A DNA stretch of 64,000 bases from Devosia soli (GTDB taxonomy: Bacteria > Pseudomonadota > Alphaproteobacteria > Rhizobiales > Devosiaceae), in assembly GCF_000970455.1 (NCBI RefSeq), contig NZ_LAJG01000048.1:186001-250000 (forward strand), given 5' to 3'. The first letter of the stretch is position 1. Each line of letters opens with the position of its first letter. Below, one piece after another: positions 33,614-45,963 of the stretch. The notes under the pieces were generated by a model. The model did not search any database, was not told where the DNA came from, and saw only the letters and a list, made by a program, of their open reading frames with translations. The translations under genes were made by a program, and so were the position numbers.

Positions 33614-34462
33614 TTAGCTCGCCATCTCCTGGCTTTCGATCTGCCGTGCTCGGCCGGTCGAAACGATGAAGGCGCAGATGAATACGATTGTCAGCAAGAG
33701 GACGATCGTCGGCGCCGGCGCACTATCCATGAAAAACGACAGGTAGACCCCCAACACAGATCCAACGAGCGCAATGACGGTCGCCAGCATCAGCATGATC
33801 GAAAAGCGCCGCGTCAGGAGGAAAGCAATTGCACCGGGCGCAATCAGCATGGCGATCGAGAGGATGATCCCCACCGCCTGCAAGGCGCCGACGATGGTCA
33901 AAGAGATCATCGCGAGGAGACCATAATGCAGCAGCCCGACCCGTAACCCCACGGCCCGTGCCTGCCCCGGATCGAAAGCGTGCAACAGGAAGTCCTTCCA
34001 TTTAAGCCCGATGATCACAGCGACGAGGAGCGCGATGACGAGGGCCTGGATGATGTCGCCCATGCTGACGCCCAGCATGTCGCCAAAAAGGATATGGTCG
34101 AGATGCACGTCGGACTGGATCTTGACATAGAGCACAAGCCCAAGCCCGAACATGCCGGAGAAGACGACACCCATCACGGTGTCCTGCTTGATCCGGCTGT
34201 TGTCCTTGAGATAGCCGGTCGCCACTGCCGAAAACATGCCGGCGACGAAAGCCCCGATGGCGAGGGGTATGCCCAAGATATAGGCCAGCACCACGCCGGG
34301 AAACACGGCGTGCGAGATGGCGTCACCCATCAGCGACCAGCCCTTGAGCACGAGGAAGCATGACAGGAGCGCCATCGGCACGGCGACCAGGGCGGAGATG
34401 ATCAGTGCATTGTTCATGAACTCGAACTGGAACGGCAGGATGATGAAATCCCAAAGGGTCAT
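33614..34462 (-). CDS. sitD: Mn/Fe ABC transporter permease SitD
   Basis: 282 residues, 8-9 membrane segments of the ABC-3 (PF00950) family. Characteristic segments are GWSLMGDAISHAVFPGVV near residue 45 and VGIILSIAMLIAPGAIAFLLT near 205. It overlaps the preceding permease gene by 4 bases. Two different permeases, one ATPase and one binding protein define the sit/mnt-type transporter for Mn(II), possibly also Fe(II). It is the last gene of the operon. Confidence 0.88.
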   Translation of the reverse strand: MTLWDFIILPFQFEFMNNALIISALVAVPMALLSCFLVLKGWSLMGDAISHAVFPGVVLAYILGIPLAIGAFVAGMFSAVATGYLKDNSRIKQDTVMGVVFSGMFGLGLVLYVKIQSDVHLDHILFGDMLGVSMGDIIQALVIALLVAVIIGLKWKDFLLHAFDPGQARAVGLRVGLLHYGLLAMISLTIVGALQAVGIILSIAMLIAPGAIAFLLTRRFSIMLMLATVIALVGSVLGVYLSFFMDSAPAPTIVLLLTIVFICAFIVSTGRARQIESQEMAS

Positions 34463-35316
34463 TCTGCAGCCTCCAGCGCTTCGGCCGCTCGACGGCGGGC
34501 GGCAAACAGCCCGTGTTTGGGCGCAAACAAGAAGGCGAGGAGAAAAATCGCGGTCTGCATCACCACGATGATGCCGCCCGTCGCGCCATCAAGAAAATAG
34601 CTGACATAGGCACCGACAAAGCTCGTCACCGTGCCAATCGTCACCGCGATGGCAAGCAACCGCGGGAACCGGTCAGTCAATAGATACGCGGTCGCGCCTG
34701 GCGTAACGACAAGACAGATAACCAGAAACGCCCCGACCGTCTGCATGGCGGCAACCGTCGACGCCGACAGCAGCACGAAGAACACAGCTCGCAGAACGGT
34801 CGGCCGCAGTCCGATCGAACGTGCGTGGCTTTCGTCAAAGAATGTGACCATCAGGTCCTTCCACTTGGCCAGGAGAATGGCCAGCGAGACGAAGCCGATA
34901 ATGGCGAGCTGCAGCGTATCCTCAGGCGTGATCGCCAGGATATTGCCAAGCACGATGGTCTGGATATTGACCGAGACCGGCGACACCGAAACCATGAACA
35001 GCCCAAGCCCGAAAAAGGCCGAGAAGATCAGCCCGATAATGGCGTCTTCCTTGAGCTTGGTGCGCTGATTGAGAAAAAGCATGGCCGCCGCGGCGAGCCC
35101 ACCGGAAAAGAAGGCTCCGACGGCAAAGGGCAGCCCCAGCATATAGGCGCCAGCGACCCCCGGAACGATCGAATGGCTCAAGGCGTCGCCGATCAGTGAC
35201 CACCCCTTGAGCATCAGATAGCAGGAGAGAAAAGCACAGACCGCCCCGACAAGGGCCGAGACCCACATGGCATTGGTCATATAGCCGTAGGAAAACGGCT
35301 CGAGCAGGAGCTCCAT
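34459..35316 (-). CDS. sitC: Mn/Fe ABC transporter permease SitC
   Basis: 285 residues, ABC-3 family. GWSLIGDALSHSIVPGVAGAY near residue 40 and a VGAFLVICLVVTPGATAYLLT segment near 210 mirror the partner permease. It has an additional C-terminal cytosolic tail rich in Ala/Arg/Glu. The start overlaps the ATPase stop and the stop overlaps the sitD start, so all genes are coupled. Confidence 0.88.
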   Translation of the reverse strand: MELLLEPFSYGYMTNAMWVSALVGAVCAFLSCYLMLKGWSLIGDALSHSIVPGVAGAYMLGLPFAVGAFFSGGLAAAAMLFLNQRTKLKEDAIIGLIFSAFFGLGLFMVSVSPVSVNIQTIVLGNILAITPEDTLQLAIIGFVSLAILLAKWKDLMVTFFDESHARSIGLRPTVLRAVFFVLLSASTVAAMQTVGAFLVICLVVTPGATAYLLTDRFPRLLAIAVTIGTVTSFVGAYVSYFLDGATGGIIVVMQTAIFLLAFLFAPKHGLFAARRRAAEALEAAE

Positions 35317-36203
35317 TATCGCGGCTCCCCCTCGGCCGGCGTGTGTCGCCGCGCCTTGCCGCCTTCGAACAGCAATGGCCGCTCGTCATCCGTGAATACG
35401 CCAACACCGGATTGTTCGTTGCCAGCCGCGTGGCTGAGCACGAAATGACGCAAAACGCCGCCAAAGGCCTTTTCGAGATTGTTTTGAGTAAAGGTCTCCT
35501 CGGTTAGCCCATAGGCGAGCACCGTGCCCTTGATCAGGATCGTACGATCGCAAAATTCCGGCACCGAGCCGAGATTGTGGGTCGAGACCAGCATGACCCG
35601 GCCCTCGTCGCGCAATTCGCGTAGGAGCGCAATGATCTGATCCTCGGTCTTGACGTCGACGCCGGTAAAGGGCTCGTCGAGCAGGATAACCCGTCCATCC
35701 TGGGCCAGCGCCCGGGCCAGAAACACCCGCTTCTTCTGGCCGCCGGAAAGCTCGCCGATCTGGCGCTTGCGAAATTCGGTCATGTTGACTCGGGCCAGCG
35801 CCGCATCGACGGCCTCGTGGTCGGCCTTCTTGGGGATGCGCAGCATGCCCATATGGCCATAGCGCCCCATCATCACGACGTCTTCGACGAGCACCGGGAA
35901 GTTCCAGTCGACCTCTTCGGCCTGCGGCACATAGGCGACGAGATTTTTCCGCAGCGCCTCGGCGACCGGCATGCCAAGCACGGAAATCTCGCCGCGCGCC
36001 AGGCGCACGAACCCCATGATGGCCTTGAACAGCGTCGACTTGCCCGAACCGTTGACCCCCACAAGCGCGGCAATCGTGCCAGTGGGGATGGCAAAGCTCG
36101 CATCGCGGAGCGCGGTCATGCCGTTGCGATAGGTGACCGTGGCGCCGGAAACCGCGATGCCGCTGCCGGCCTCGACTTCGGCGTGACGAAGCGGCGCGTT
36201 CAT
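35316..36203 (-). CDS. sitB: Mn/Fe ABC transporter ATPase SitB
   Basis: 295 residues. Walker A is GVNGSGKST near 49, the Q-loop [11 protein letters not shown] near 93, the signature LSGGQKKR near 155, Walker B ILLDEPF near 174 and the switch His in STHN near 208. The Q-loop form with VDW-FP is typical of Mn/Zn ABC-3 transporters. A 45-residue C-terminal extension after the usual end is rich in charged residues and of unknown function. Confidence 0.92.
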   Translation of the reverse strand: MNAPLRHAEVEAGSGIAVSGATVTYRNGMTALRDASFAIPTGTIAALVGVNGSGKSTLFKAIMGFVRLARGEISVLGMPVAEALRKNLVAYVPQAEEVDWNFPVLVEDVVMMGRYGHMGMLRIPKKADHEAVDAALARVNMTEFRKRQIGELSGGQKKRVFLARALAQDGRVILLDEPFTGVDVKTEDQIIALLRELRDEGRVMLVSTHNLGSVPEFCDRTILIKGTVLAYGLTEETFTQNNLEKAFGGVLRHFVLSHAAGNEQSGVGVFTDDERPLLFEGGKARRHTPAEGEPR

Positions 36204-37108
36204 TCGGCAAGCCCCTTGGCGATGGTTTCGGAGGTGACGCGGAGAAGGTCGATATAGGTCGGCACCGGCCCATCGGCTTCGGTCAGCGAGTCGACGTAAA
36301 GCACGCCGCCATATTTGGCTCCGGTTTCCCGCGCCACCTGTTCGGCCGGCGCGGGCGAAATGGTACTTTCCGAAAAGATTACGCCGATCTGGTTTTCACG
36401 CATGGCGTCGATCACCTTGCGCACTTGCTGGGGCGTCCCCTGCTGGTCGGCATTGATCGGCCAGAGGTAAAGTTCCTTGAGCCCGAAATCGCGCGCGAGA
36501 TAGGAGAACGCGCCTTCCGACGTCACAAGCCAGCGCTTTTCTTCGGGCACGGCGACGAGCTCAGCCTGAATCGGCGCGATCATTGCCGCAATCTGCGCCT
36601 TATAGGCTTCGGCATTTGCCTTATAGGTTTCGGCATTGGCCGGATCGTGCTCGACAAAGGCATCGCGGATGTTGTCGACATAGATCATGGCAGCGCTGGG
36701 CGACATCCACGCATGTGGGTTAGGCTTGCCTTGATAGGGTCCCTCGGCAATGCCCATCGGCTCCACCCCCTCCGACACCACAACGCTCGGCACATCGCGC
36801 AGATTGGCAAAAAAGCGCTCGAACCAAAGCTCGAGATTGAGCCCGTTATAGAGAACGAGATCGGCGCCCTGCGCACGCTGGATGTCGCCCGGCGTCGGCT
36901 GGTAATTGTGGATTTCGGCGCCAGCCTTGGTGATCGATTGCACCTCGGCCGCGTCGCCGGCGACGTTCCGCGCGATATCGGCGATCACGGTGAAGCTCGT
37001 AACCGCCTTGAACTTGTCCTGGGCCTGGCTTGGCAAAATGGGCAGCGCAACCGCCAGCCCAAGGCCCAGCACTGCTCCGATGGCACGACGCCGTGTTCCA
37101 AACAGCAT
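36200..37108 (-). CDS. sitA: Mn/Fe-binding periplasmic protein SitA
   Basis: 302 residues with a signal peptide to about residue 29 (SQA-QD). The start of the mature protein, [25 protein letters not shown], and [12 protein letters not shown] are characteristic of SitA/MntA cluster A-I binding proteins. Expected metal ligands are His in EIHN, His in NPHAWMSP, Glu in TSEGAFS and Asp in YVDSL, the His-His-Glu-Asp set of Mn/Fe-type proteins. It is the first gene of sitABCD. A near-palindrome 15-29 bases upstream may be a Mur/Fur-family site. Confidence 0.92.
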   Translation of the reverse strand: MLFGTRRRAIGAVLGLGLAVALPILPSQAQDKFKAVTSFTVIADIARNVAGDAAEVQSITKAGAEIHNYQPTPGDIQRAQGADLVLYNGLNLELWFERFFANLRDVPSVVVSEGVEPMGIAEGPYQGKPNPHAWMSPSAAMIYVDNIRDAFVEHDPANAETYKANAEAYKAQIAAMIAPIQAELVAVPEEKRWLVTSEGAFSYLARDFGLKELYLWPINADQQGTPQQVRKVIDAMRENQIGVIFSESTISPAPAEQVARETGAKYGGVLYVDSLTEADGPVPTYIDLLRVTSETIAKGLAE

Positions 37109-37122
37109 TCAATCTGCCTTTT

Positions 37123-37137
37123 TGCGAATGGTTTGCA
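37123..37137. promoter_or_regulatory. Candidate Mur/Fur-type operator upstream of sitA
   Basis: TGCGAA-TGG-TTTGCA is a 6-bp inverted repeat with one mismatch, followed closely by TTTGCATTTGCA-type sequence. TGCAAA-like repeats upstream of sitA are typical of the manganese-responsive Mur regulator of rhizobia. Assignment is by resemblance only. Confidence 0.4.
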
Positions 37138-37265
37138 TTTGCACACAATGGATCTGTACGCTGAAAGTTGCAAGTGGGAATGAATCGCAAAAGCGACCGA
37201 TGAGAGAGGATTGTTCATCCGTGCCTCTGGCCACCGGAAAGCAGCCCTCCCATCAGAAGCCGTAC

Positions 37266-37281
37266 ACACTATATATAGTGG
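37266..37281. promoter_or_regulatory. NrdR box (15 of 16 match), distal
   Basis: The sequence around CACTATATATAGTG is a perfect 14-base palindrome and matches the NrdR-box consensus ACACTATATATAGTGT at 15 of 16 positions. NrdR represses ribonucleotide reductase genes. It lies about 490 bases before nrdH, much further than usual. Confidence 0.75.
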
Positions 37282-37436
37282 TGGCGCCAATCCCGCCTTT
37301 CGATGTGCAAGAAGCCTTGATAGGCCGAAATTGAGGCCGGATGGACGGGCTATTAGCCGGAAGAATTGCCTTGCTCAGGCCATGTCCTTGCAACTGCTTG
37401 AGGATTCGCCCTGCTGGATTGGCTTCATCCCCAACC

Positions 37437-37445
37437 TTATCCACA
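37437..37445 (+). promoter_or_regulatory. Exact DnaA box TTATCCACA
   Basis: A perfect match to the strong DnaA-binding nonamer, 328 bases upstream of nrdH. A single nonamer can occur by chance, but in other bacteria DnaA regulates nrd promoters. Confidence 0.45.
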
Positions 37446-37615
37446 CGCGCGCAAAGTGATCGGACAGAAGGAGCAATTTGCAAGCGCCGCTGCCTCGAAT
37501 CTGCAACCTTCAAAAGTCTCGGATTTCCGGATGCCTTGGCCAATAACCTATGATGTCAAGGGCCAATGACGGAACCGTCACAAACCATATACGTTGCAGT
37601 AAGGAATGCTGCTGC

Positions 37616-37631
37616 ATACTATATATAGCGT
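37616..37631. promoter_or_regulatory. NrdR-type box, proximal
   Basis: Matches the NrdR consensus at 14 of 16 positions around CTATATATAG. A weaker similar sequence (about 10 of 16) is centred 34 bases upstream, near 37589, so a tandem pair is possible. It is about 143 bases before nrdH. Confidence 0.65.
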
Positions 37632-37773
37632 TCGGGGCATGATCGATTCTCATGAAAAGACCAAGCCCGAGGCTGGCGAAAGCCGTGGGGACGAGCCCTT
37701 CGCCAGCGCGCGTTTAAAGTGACTAGCAAAGCGTTGAACCCTCTTATTCTAGACCAATCCCTGTGAGGACAAG

Positions 37774-37995
37774 ATGACCGTCACCGTATATTCCAAGCCA
37801 GCCTGCGTTCAGTGCACCGCGACCACGCGTGCGCTCGACCGAAAGGGCATCGACTATACGGTGGTCGATATTTCCGAAGATGCCGAAGCCTATGCGCGCG
37901 TCGAAGAAATGGGATACCGCCAGGTACCAGTGGTAGTAGCTGGCGATCAGCACTGGGCCGGCTTCCGACCCGACATGATCGGCGGTCTTGCCTAA
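37774..37995 (+). CDS. nrdH: Glutaredoxin-like NrdH
   Basis: 73 residues with a GAGGA site. The redox motif C-V-Q-C lies at 11-14, and the late segments GYRQVPVVV (cis-Pro) and WAGFRPDMI are typical of NrdH, the thioredoxin-reductase-dependent electron donor of class Ib ribonucleotide reductase. First gene of nrdHIEF. Confidence 0.95.
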   Translation: MTVTVYSKPACVQCTATTRALDRKGIDYTVVDISEDAEAYARVEEMGYRQVPVVVAGDQHWAGFRPDMIGGLA

Positions 37996-38062
37996 CGAAA
38001 AAGGGGTTTGCGCGGATGCTGGAATTTCCGTCCGCGCACCAAGGGAACCGAAGCCGGGAACC

Positions 38063-38448
38063 ATGGGCACCATCGTTTACTATTCCAGCAGTTCGGAAAA
38101 CACCCATCGCTTCGTCAAGAAGCTGGGCCTTGCGAGCGTAAGGCTGCCGGTCGATGCCGGCAGCGAGCCGCCTGTGGTGGATGAACCATTTGTTCTGGTT
38201 CTTCCCACCTATAGCGGCAGCGACGGCAAGGGCGCTGTGCCCAAGCCAGTCATTAAGTTTTTAAACAATCCGGCCAATCGCGGTTTCATTCGCGGCGTGA
38301 TCGCGGCCGGCAACACGAATTTCGGTGCGGCCTATGGCGAGGCTGGCAATATTGTCAGCGCCAAATGTGCCGTCCCCCTCCTCTATCGGTTCGAAATGCT
38401 CGGTACCGAAGAGGATGTGACAAACGTCAAGCAAGGACTCGAACGGTT

Positions 38449-38467
<19 letters not shown>
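38063..38467 (+). CDS. nrdI: Flavodoxin-like NrdI
   Basis: 134 residues. The FMN-binding N-terminus [16 protein letters not shown] and the later VLPTYSG and IAAGNTNFG loops define NrdI, which produces the oxidant that assembles the Mn(III)2-tyrosyl cofactor of NrdF. The start at 38063 gives the family's usual length; the frame is open further upstream over nrdH. The end overlaps nrdE. Confidence 0.94.
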
Positions 38468-41615
<3,148 letters not shown>

Positions 41616-41633
41616 TCCTGTCATCCAAAACGA

Positions 41634-41660
41634 AAAGGGCGCCAGATGGCGCCCTTTCTG
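41634..41660 (+). terminator. Rho-independent terminator of nrdHIEF
   Basis: A perfect 10-bp stem (AAAGGGCGCC / GGCGCCCTTT, 41634-41643 with 41648-41657) and AGAT loop, starting 19 bases after the nrdF stop. The stem ends in T3. Confidence 0.85.
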
Positions 41661-41680
41661 ATCAGCGCTGCGCGGCCCGC

Positions 41681-41736
41681 CGAACCCCTTCTCCCATCGA
41701 GGGAGAACGCGCCCGAAGGGCGGATGAGGGGGTTCC
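41681..41736 (+). repeat. Dispersed palindromic repeat, family A, copy 1
   Basis: Contains CTTCTCCC-atcga-GGGAGAA and GCCCGAAGGGC followed by GGATGAGGGG. Related copies are at 60409-60470 (same orientation) and 62998-63043 (opposite). Such elements are common between genes in Hyphomicrobiales. Confidence 0.7.
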
Positions 41737-41929
41737 AATTTCCTTTTGTGCGTCGCACATGCAGAAAGTCCCCGCGCAACCCGATTTATCGCGGAATGGA
41801 GAAGTCTCTCACGCCTTGGCAGGAGCATTGAAACGACACCTCGTGCCCCTGGGTTACTCACTCCGCCACCAAAAGCTGCCACGCTGGTGCCAGCAAGGAA
41901 ACCACCGACCGGCAAAACCTAAACCTAAC

Positions 41930-41945
41930 ATAAAGACATCTTTAT
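41930..41945. promoter_or_regulatory. Palindromic operator upstream of metE, candidate SahR/SamR-type site
   Basis: ATAAAGA-CA-TCTTTAT has two perfect 7-bp arms. It lies about 43 bases upstream of the cobalamin riboswitch, in promoter position. ATAAAGA-type palindromes occur before methionine-cycle genes of alphaproteobacteria and are attributed to S-adenosylhomocysteine/S-adenosylmethionine-responsive regulators. The regulator name is from memory. Confidence 0.55.
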
Positions 41946-41987
41946 ATCCTTATTGACTTATCTCCTTGCCTCCGCCATCCTCGTCTC

Positions 41988-42160
41988 GTTCAAGGTCCCC
42001 GCAAGGGGATAACAGGGAATCCGGTGCGGCTGCGGCTCAAGTCCGGAGCTGCCCCCGCAACTGTCGGCGGAAACGGATGTTCATGGGTCCACTGGCGTCA
42101 GCATGCCGGGAAGGCGAGCATCCGGTTCGATCCGCGAGCCAGGAGACCTACCTTGGGCGG
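41988..42160 (+). ncRNA. Cobalamin (B12) riboswitch
   Basis: Conserved blocks are in order: ACAGGGAAtCCGGTG near 42011, the B12-box core GAGCTGCCCCCGCAACTG near 42047, CCACTG near 42089, GGGAAGGCGAGC near 42108, and GAGCCAGGAGACC ending near 42148. It sits in the 5' leader of metE and should turn the gene off when adenosylcobalamin is present, so the B12-dependent MetH is used instead. Confidence 0.95.
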
Positions 42161-42246
42161 TGTATTCACTTGGCTCTGATCGGGCGGATCAGGGAGAGGA
42201 CAAGACCCATGACGATAGATCGTCTCGATTTCCGAATGCGACGCTG

Positions 42247-42270
42247 AAGCCGGCCAACGGCCGTCTTTTC
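42247..42270 (+). terminator. Candidate expression-platform terminator of the metE leader
   Basis: A CGGCC/GGCCG stem with an AAC loop, extended by AAG/CTT across one mismatch, is followed by TTTTC. It lies between the riboswitch and metE, where a ligand-dependent terminator is expected. Confidence 0.55.
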
Positions 42271-42338
42271 ATAACATGCCCAACCATTTCAGCCTGCGCA
42301 AAAACCTGCGCCGGGCACGCTATCGCATAAGGAAAAAC

Positions 42339-44591
42339 ATGACCCGTTCAGCCAATCTCGGCTTCCCCCGCATCGGCCTCCACCGGGAACTCAAGAAAGC
42401 CCAGGAAAGCTTCTGGAAGGGCGAGACCGACGCCGCAGCGCTCCACGCCACCGCAAGAGAGCTGCGCGCACGCCATTGGACGCTGCAGCGCGACGCCGGC
42501 ATCGACGTCATTCCCTCCAACGATTTCGCCTTTTACGACCACGTGCTCGATACGTCCGTGCTGGTCGGCGCCATTCCGCCGCGTTTTGCCGAAATCGCGG
42601 ATGCGGACGAACGCTATTTCGCCATGGCCCGCGGCACCACTGCCGCCCCGGCAATGGAAATGACCAAGTGGTTCGACACCAATTATCATTTCATCGTCCC
42701 AGAACTGCATGCCGGGCAGAGCTTTGCGCTCAATGCTCAAAAGCCGGTTGGTCACTATCGCGAAGCCAAAGCTCTCGGCCTCGAGACCCGTCCGGTCATC
42801 GTTGGCCCCGTCACCTTCCTTAGCCTTGCCAAAGCCAAGGACAACGGCCTCGATCCGCTCGATCTGATCGACACGCTCGTGCCCGTTTATGCCGAGCTCC
42901 TGCGCACGCTCAGGGCCGAAGGTGCCGAATGGGTGCAGATCGATGAGCCCGTCCTCGTGCTCGACCTCTCGGACAAGCAGAGGGCGGCCTTCCAAATGGC
43001 CTATGAGGTCCTGAGCAAGGCCGGGCCAAAAGTGCTCCTTGCGACCTATTTTGGGGCGCTCCTCGACAATACCGAACTCGCGGCCACCCTGCCCGTTGCC
43101 GGCCTCCACATCGATCTCGTCCGCGCTCCCGAACAACTCGAAGACGTGCTTGCGGTGCTCCCCGAGGACAAGACGCTTTCGGTTGGCGTTGTCGATGGCC
43201 GCAATATCTGGCGAACCAATCTTGATCGCGCGCTCGGCTTCGTCACCCGCGCTTGGGACCAGATCGGGCCCGACCGGCTCGAGATCGCGCCGTCCTGTTC
43301 GCTGCTGCATAGCCCGGTCGATCTCGACGCCGAAACCAATCTCGATGCCGAACTGAAATCCTGGATGGCCTTTGCCAAGCAAAAGCTAGGGGAAGTGGCT
43401 GCATTGACCCAGGCGCAACGGGAAGGCCGCGCCGCGGCAAAGCTGACTTTCGACACATCGGCCGCCGCGGCAGCCGCACACCGCGCCTCCCCGCGCATCC
43501 ATAAGGACGCGGTCAAGGCGCGCTCGGCTCAAACCATCGCCCTCGACCGGGCGTCTGGCTTTGCTGCACGCCGCGCCAAACAGCGCCAAAAGTTCAATCT
43601 GCCGTCTTATCCGACGACCACCATCGGCTCCTTCCCCCAGACCAGGGAAGTCCGCGAAGCCCGCGCCGCCTTCAAGAAGGGCCTGCTCGATGCCGCCGGT
43701 TACGATGCTTTCCTCGAACAGGAAACGGAAAAGTCCATCCGCATCCAGGAAGACATCGGGCTCGACGTGCTGGTACATGGCGAATTCGAGCGCAATGACA
43801 TGGTCGAATATTTTGGCGAGCAGCTCGATGGCTTTGCTTTCACCAAAAATGGCTGGGTCCAGTCCTATGGCTCGCGCTGCGTCAAGCCGCCGGTGATCTT
43901 CGGCGATGTTTCGCGCCCTTCGGCCATGACCGTCCGCTGGTCGGCCTTTGCTGCCTCGCTCACCGACAAGCCGATGAAAGGCATGCTGACGGGGCCCGTG
44001 ACCATCCTGCAATGGAGTTTTGTTCGCGTCGACCAGCCGCGCGCGGAAACCTGCCGCCAGATTGCCCTCGCCATCCGCGACGAGGTGCTCGACCTCGAAA
44101 AGGCCGGCATCGGCATCATCCAGATCGACGAGCCGGCACTGCGCGAAGGCCTGCCGCTTAGACAGCGCGATTGGAACTCCTACCTGCGCTGGGCCGTCGA
44201 TTGCTTCCGTCTCTCCGCCTCGGGCGTTGCCGACGAAACGCAGATCCACACCCATATGTGCTATGCCGAATTCAACGACATCATGCCCGCCATCGCCGAG
44301 ATGGACGCGGACGTGATTTCCATCGAAACCTCCCGCTCGGATATGGAGCTGCTCGAAGCATTCCGCGACTTCAAATATCCCAACGAAATCGGTCCCGGCG
44401 TCTGGGACATCCATTCTCCCCGCGTGCCGAGCGAGGCCGATATGCTTGCCTTGATGCAAAAGGCCGCCGAGGGCATCCCGGCCGACCAGCTCTGGGTCAA
44501 CCCCGACTGCGGCCTAAAAACCCGCGGCTGGCCGGAGGTGAGGGCCTCGCTGATCAACTTGGTGAGCGCCGCGAAGGCGTTACGGGCATAG
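42339..44591 (+). CDS. metE: Cobalamin-independent methionine synthase MetE
   Basis: 750 residues, the normal family length, starting [13 protein letters not shown]. Two homologous barrels are present. The C-terminal catalytic half begins near [11 protein letters not shown] and carries the zinc ligands His/Cys in [10 protein letters not shown], a Glu further on, and Cys in [11 protein letters not shown]. It transfers the methyl group of methyltetrahydrofolate triglutamate to homocysteine. The start has an AAGG site; an ATG 63 bases upstream lies in the leader and is unlikely. Expression is probably controlled by the riboswitch and the palindromic operator upstream. Confidence 0.96.
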   Translation: MTRSANLGFPRIGLHRELKKAQESFWKGETDAAALHATARELRARHWTLQRDAGIDVIPSNDFAFYDHVLDTSVLVGAIPPRFAEIADADERYFAMARGTTAAPAMEMTKWFDTNYHFIVPELHAGQSFALNAQKPVGHYREAKALGLETRPVIVGPVTFLSLAKAKDNGLDPLDLIDTLVPVYAELLRTLRAEGAEWVQIDEPVLVLDLSDKQRAAFQMAYEVLSKAGPKVLLATYFGALLDNTELAATLPVAGLHIDLVRAPEQLEDVLAVLPEDKTLSVGVVDGRNIWRTNLDRALGFVTRAWDQIGPDRLEIAPSCSLLHSPVDLDAETNLDAELKSWMAFAKQKLGEVAALTQAQREGRAAAKLTFDTSAAAAAAHRASPRIHKDAVKARSAQTIALDRASGFAARRAKQRQKFNLPSYPTTTIGSFPQTREVREARAAFKKGLLDAAGYDAFLEQETEKSIRIQEDIGLDVLVHGEFERNDMVEYFGEQLDGFAFTKNGWVQSYGSRCVKPPVIFGDVSRPSAMTVRWSAFAASLTDKPMKGMLTGPVTILQWSFVRVDQPRAETCRQIALAIRDEVLDLEKAGIGIIQIDEPALREGLPLRQRDWNSYLRWAVDCFRLSASGVADETQIHTHMCYAEFNDIMPAIAEMDADVISIETSRSDMELLEAFRDFKYPNEIGPGVWDIHSPRVPSEADMLALMQKAAEGIPADQLWVNPDCGLKTRGWPEVRASLINLVSAAKALRA

Positions 44592-44645
44592 GGGCGATCC
44601 GATGAGCTTCCGGGCAGCCATTCTGTCCCGATGCTTAAACCATCA

Positions 44646-44716
44646 TCATTGCCGGGCATGTCCCGGCAATCCATCTCGCCTCAGCATGGACCACCGGGAT
44701 AAACCCGGTGGTGACG
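44646..44716 (+). repeat. Dispersed palindromic repeat, family C, copy 1
   Basis: Two adjacent hairpins: ATTGCCGGG...CCCGGCAAT and ACCACCGGG...CCCGGTGGT. Another copy of the same two-hairpin layout is at 46893-46968. This type of bipartite element is frequent between genes in alphaproteobacteria. It lies in the 224-base gap between metE and prpC. Confidence 0.75.
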
Positions 44717-44815
44717 CCCGAGCCGCGGAATGCGGCGCTGCCAATTCGGCATGCCCCCATCCCTTTACTCCCTCCCCCTCCTGCCTATAGTGCGAGCCAA
44801 ATCGGGAGGACCTTT

Positions 44816-45949
44816 ATGACCTTGAAGCCGAAAAAATCGGTGGCCCTGTCGGGCGTCGTTGCCGGCAATACCGCGCTCTGCACCGTTGGCCGCAGCGGCA
44901 ATGATCTGCATTATCGCGGCTACGACATTCTCGATCTCGCCCGCCAATGCGAATTCGAAGAGGTCGCCCATCTCCTCGTCCACGGCACCCTGCCCACCCG
45001 CGCCGAACTTGCCGCCTATAAAACCAAGCTCAAATCCCTGCGCGGTCTTCCCGCCATCGTGCGCCAGTCGCTCGAGCTCTTGCCGGCTGCGACCCACCCC
45101 ATGGACGTCCTCCGCAGCGGCGTTTCCGCCCTTGGCTGCGTTCTCCCCGAAGCCCACGACCACAATCACGCCGGCGCCCGCGACATCGCCGACCGGCTGA
45201 TCGCCAGTCAGGGCTCGATGCTGCTTTACTGGTATCATTTCTCCCACAACGGGCGGCGCATCGAGGCCGAAACCGACGACGATTCCGTCGGCGGCCACTT
45301 CCTCCACCTGCTGCATGGCAAAACGCCGAGCGAGAGCCACGTCAAGGCCATGCACGTCTCGCTGATCCTTTACGCCGAGCACGAATTCAACGCCTCGACC
45401 TTCACTGCCCGTACCATTGCCGGCACCGGCTCAGACATGTTCTCGGCCATTGCCGGCGCCATCGGCGCCCTGCGCGGCCCCAAGCATGGCGGCGCCAACG
45501 AAGTCGCCTTCGATATCCAGAAGCGCTATGCCGATCCCGACGGAGCCGAGGCCGATATCCGCCAGCGCGTCGAAAACCGCGAAGTCATCATCGGTTTCGG
45601 TCATCCGGTCTATACCGTCTCCGATCCGCGCAATGTCGTCATCAAGACCGTCGCCGAAGATCTCTCGAAGGAAGCCGGCTCGACCAAGATGTACGACATC
45701 GCCGAGCGCATCGAAGCGACCATGGCCGATGCCAAGAAGATGTTCCCCAATCTCGATTGGTTCAGCGCCGTTTCCTACCACATGATGGGTGTGCCGACCT
45801 CGATGTTCACCCCGCTCTTCGTCATCGCGCGCACCTCCGGCTGGTCCGCCCACGTCATCGAGCAGCGCCAGGACAACAAGATCATCCGCCCCTCGGCCAA
45901 CTATACCGGGCCGGACGATCTCACCTTCGTGCCGATCGACCAGCGCTAA
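44816..45949 (+). CDS. prpC: 2-Methylcitrate synthase/citrate synthase
   Basis: 377 residues with a strong GGGAGGA site. Citrate-synthase hallmarks are LHYRGYDI near the N-terminus, EHEFNASTF, the catalytic His in GPKHGGANE and [11 protein letters not shown], and a late Asp/Arg region. Short length and RGYD belong to the type-II methylcitrate/citrate synthases. Pairing with prpB directly downstream supports the methylcitrate pathway: condensation of propionyl-CoA with oxaloacetate. No prpD is seen in the window. Confidence 0.9.
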   Translation: MTLKPKKSVALSGVVAGNTALCTVGRSGNDLHYRGYDILDLARQCEFEEVAHLLVHGTLPTRAELAAYKTKLKSLRGLPAIVRQSLELLPAATHPMDVLRSGVSALGCVLPEAHDHNHAGARDIADRLIASQGSMLLYWYHFSHNGRRIEAETDDDSVGGHFLHLLHGKTPSESHVKAMHVSLILYAEHEFNASTFTARTIAGTGSDMFSAIAGAIGALRGPKHGGANEVAFDIQKRYADPDGAEADIRQRVENREVIIGFGHPVYTVSDPRNVVIKTVAEDLSKEAGSTKMYDIAERIEATMADAKKMFPNLDWFSAVSYHMMGVPTSMFTPLFVIARTSGWSAHVIEQRQDNKIIRPSANYTGPDDLTFVPIDQR

Positions 45950-45963
45950 TTTCAGGATTCGCC

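Larger units (their letters stand above)
37109..37773. other. 665-bp non-coding region between divergent sitA and nrdH
   Basis: No convincing gene is seen. It contains the candidate sitA operator, a near-perfect NrdR box (37266-37281), an exact DnaA-box sequence (37437-37445) and a second NrdR-type box (37616-37631), listed separately. The length and density of signals suggest complex control of nrdHIEF or an undetected short transcript. Confidence 0.6.

Noticed and set aside
37341-37553. 70-codon frame starting ATG in the nrd leader
   Set aside because: Ribosome site is weak (AGG only), residues are Arg/Cys/Leu-rich without pattern, and it covers the DnaA-box sequence. A short peptide cannot be excluded but is unsupported.
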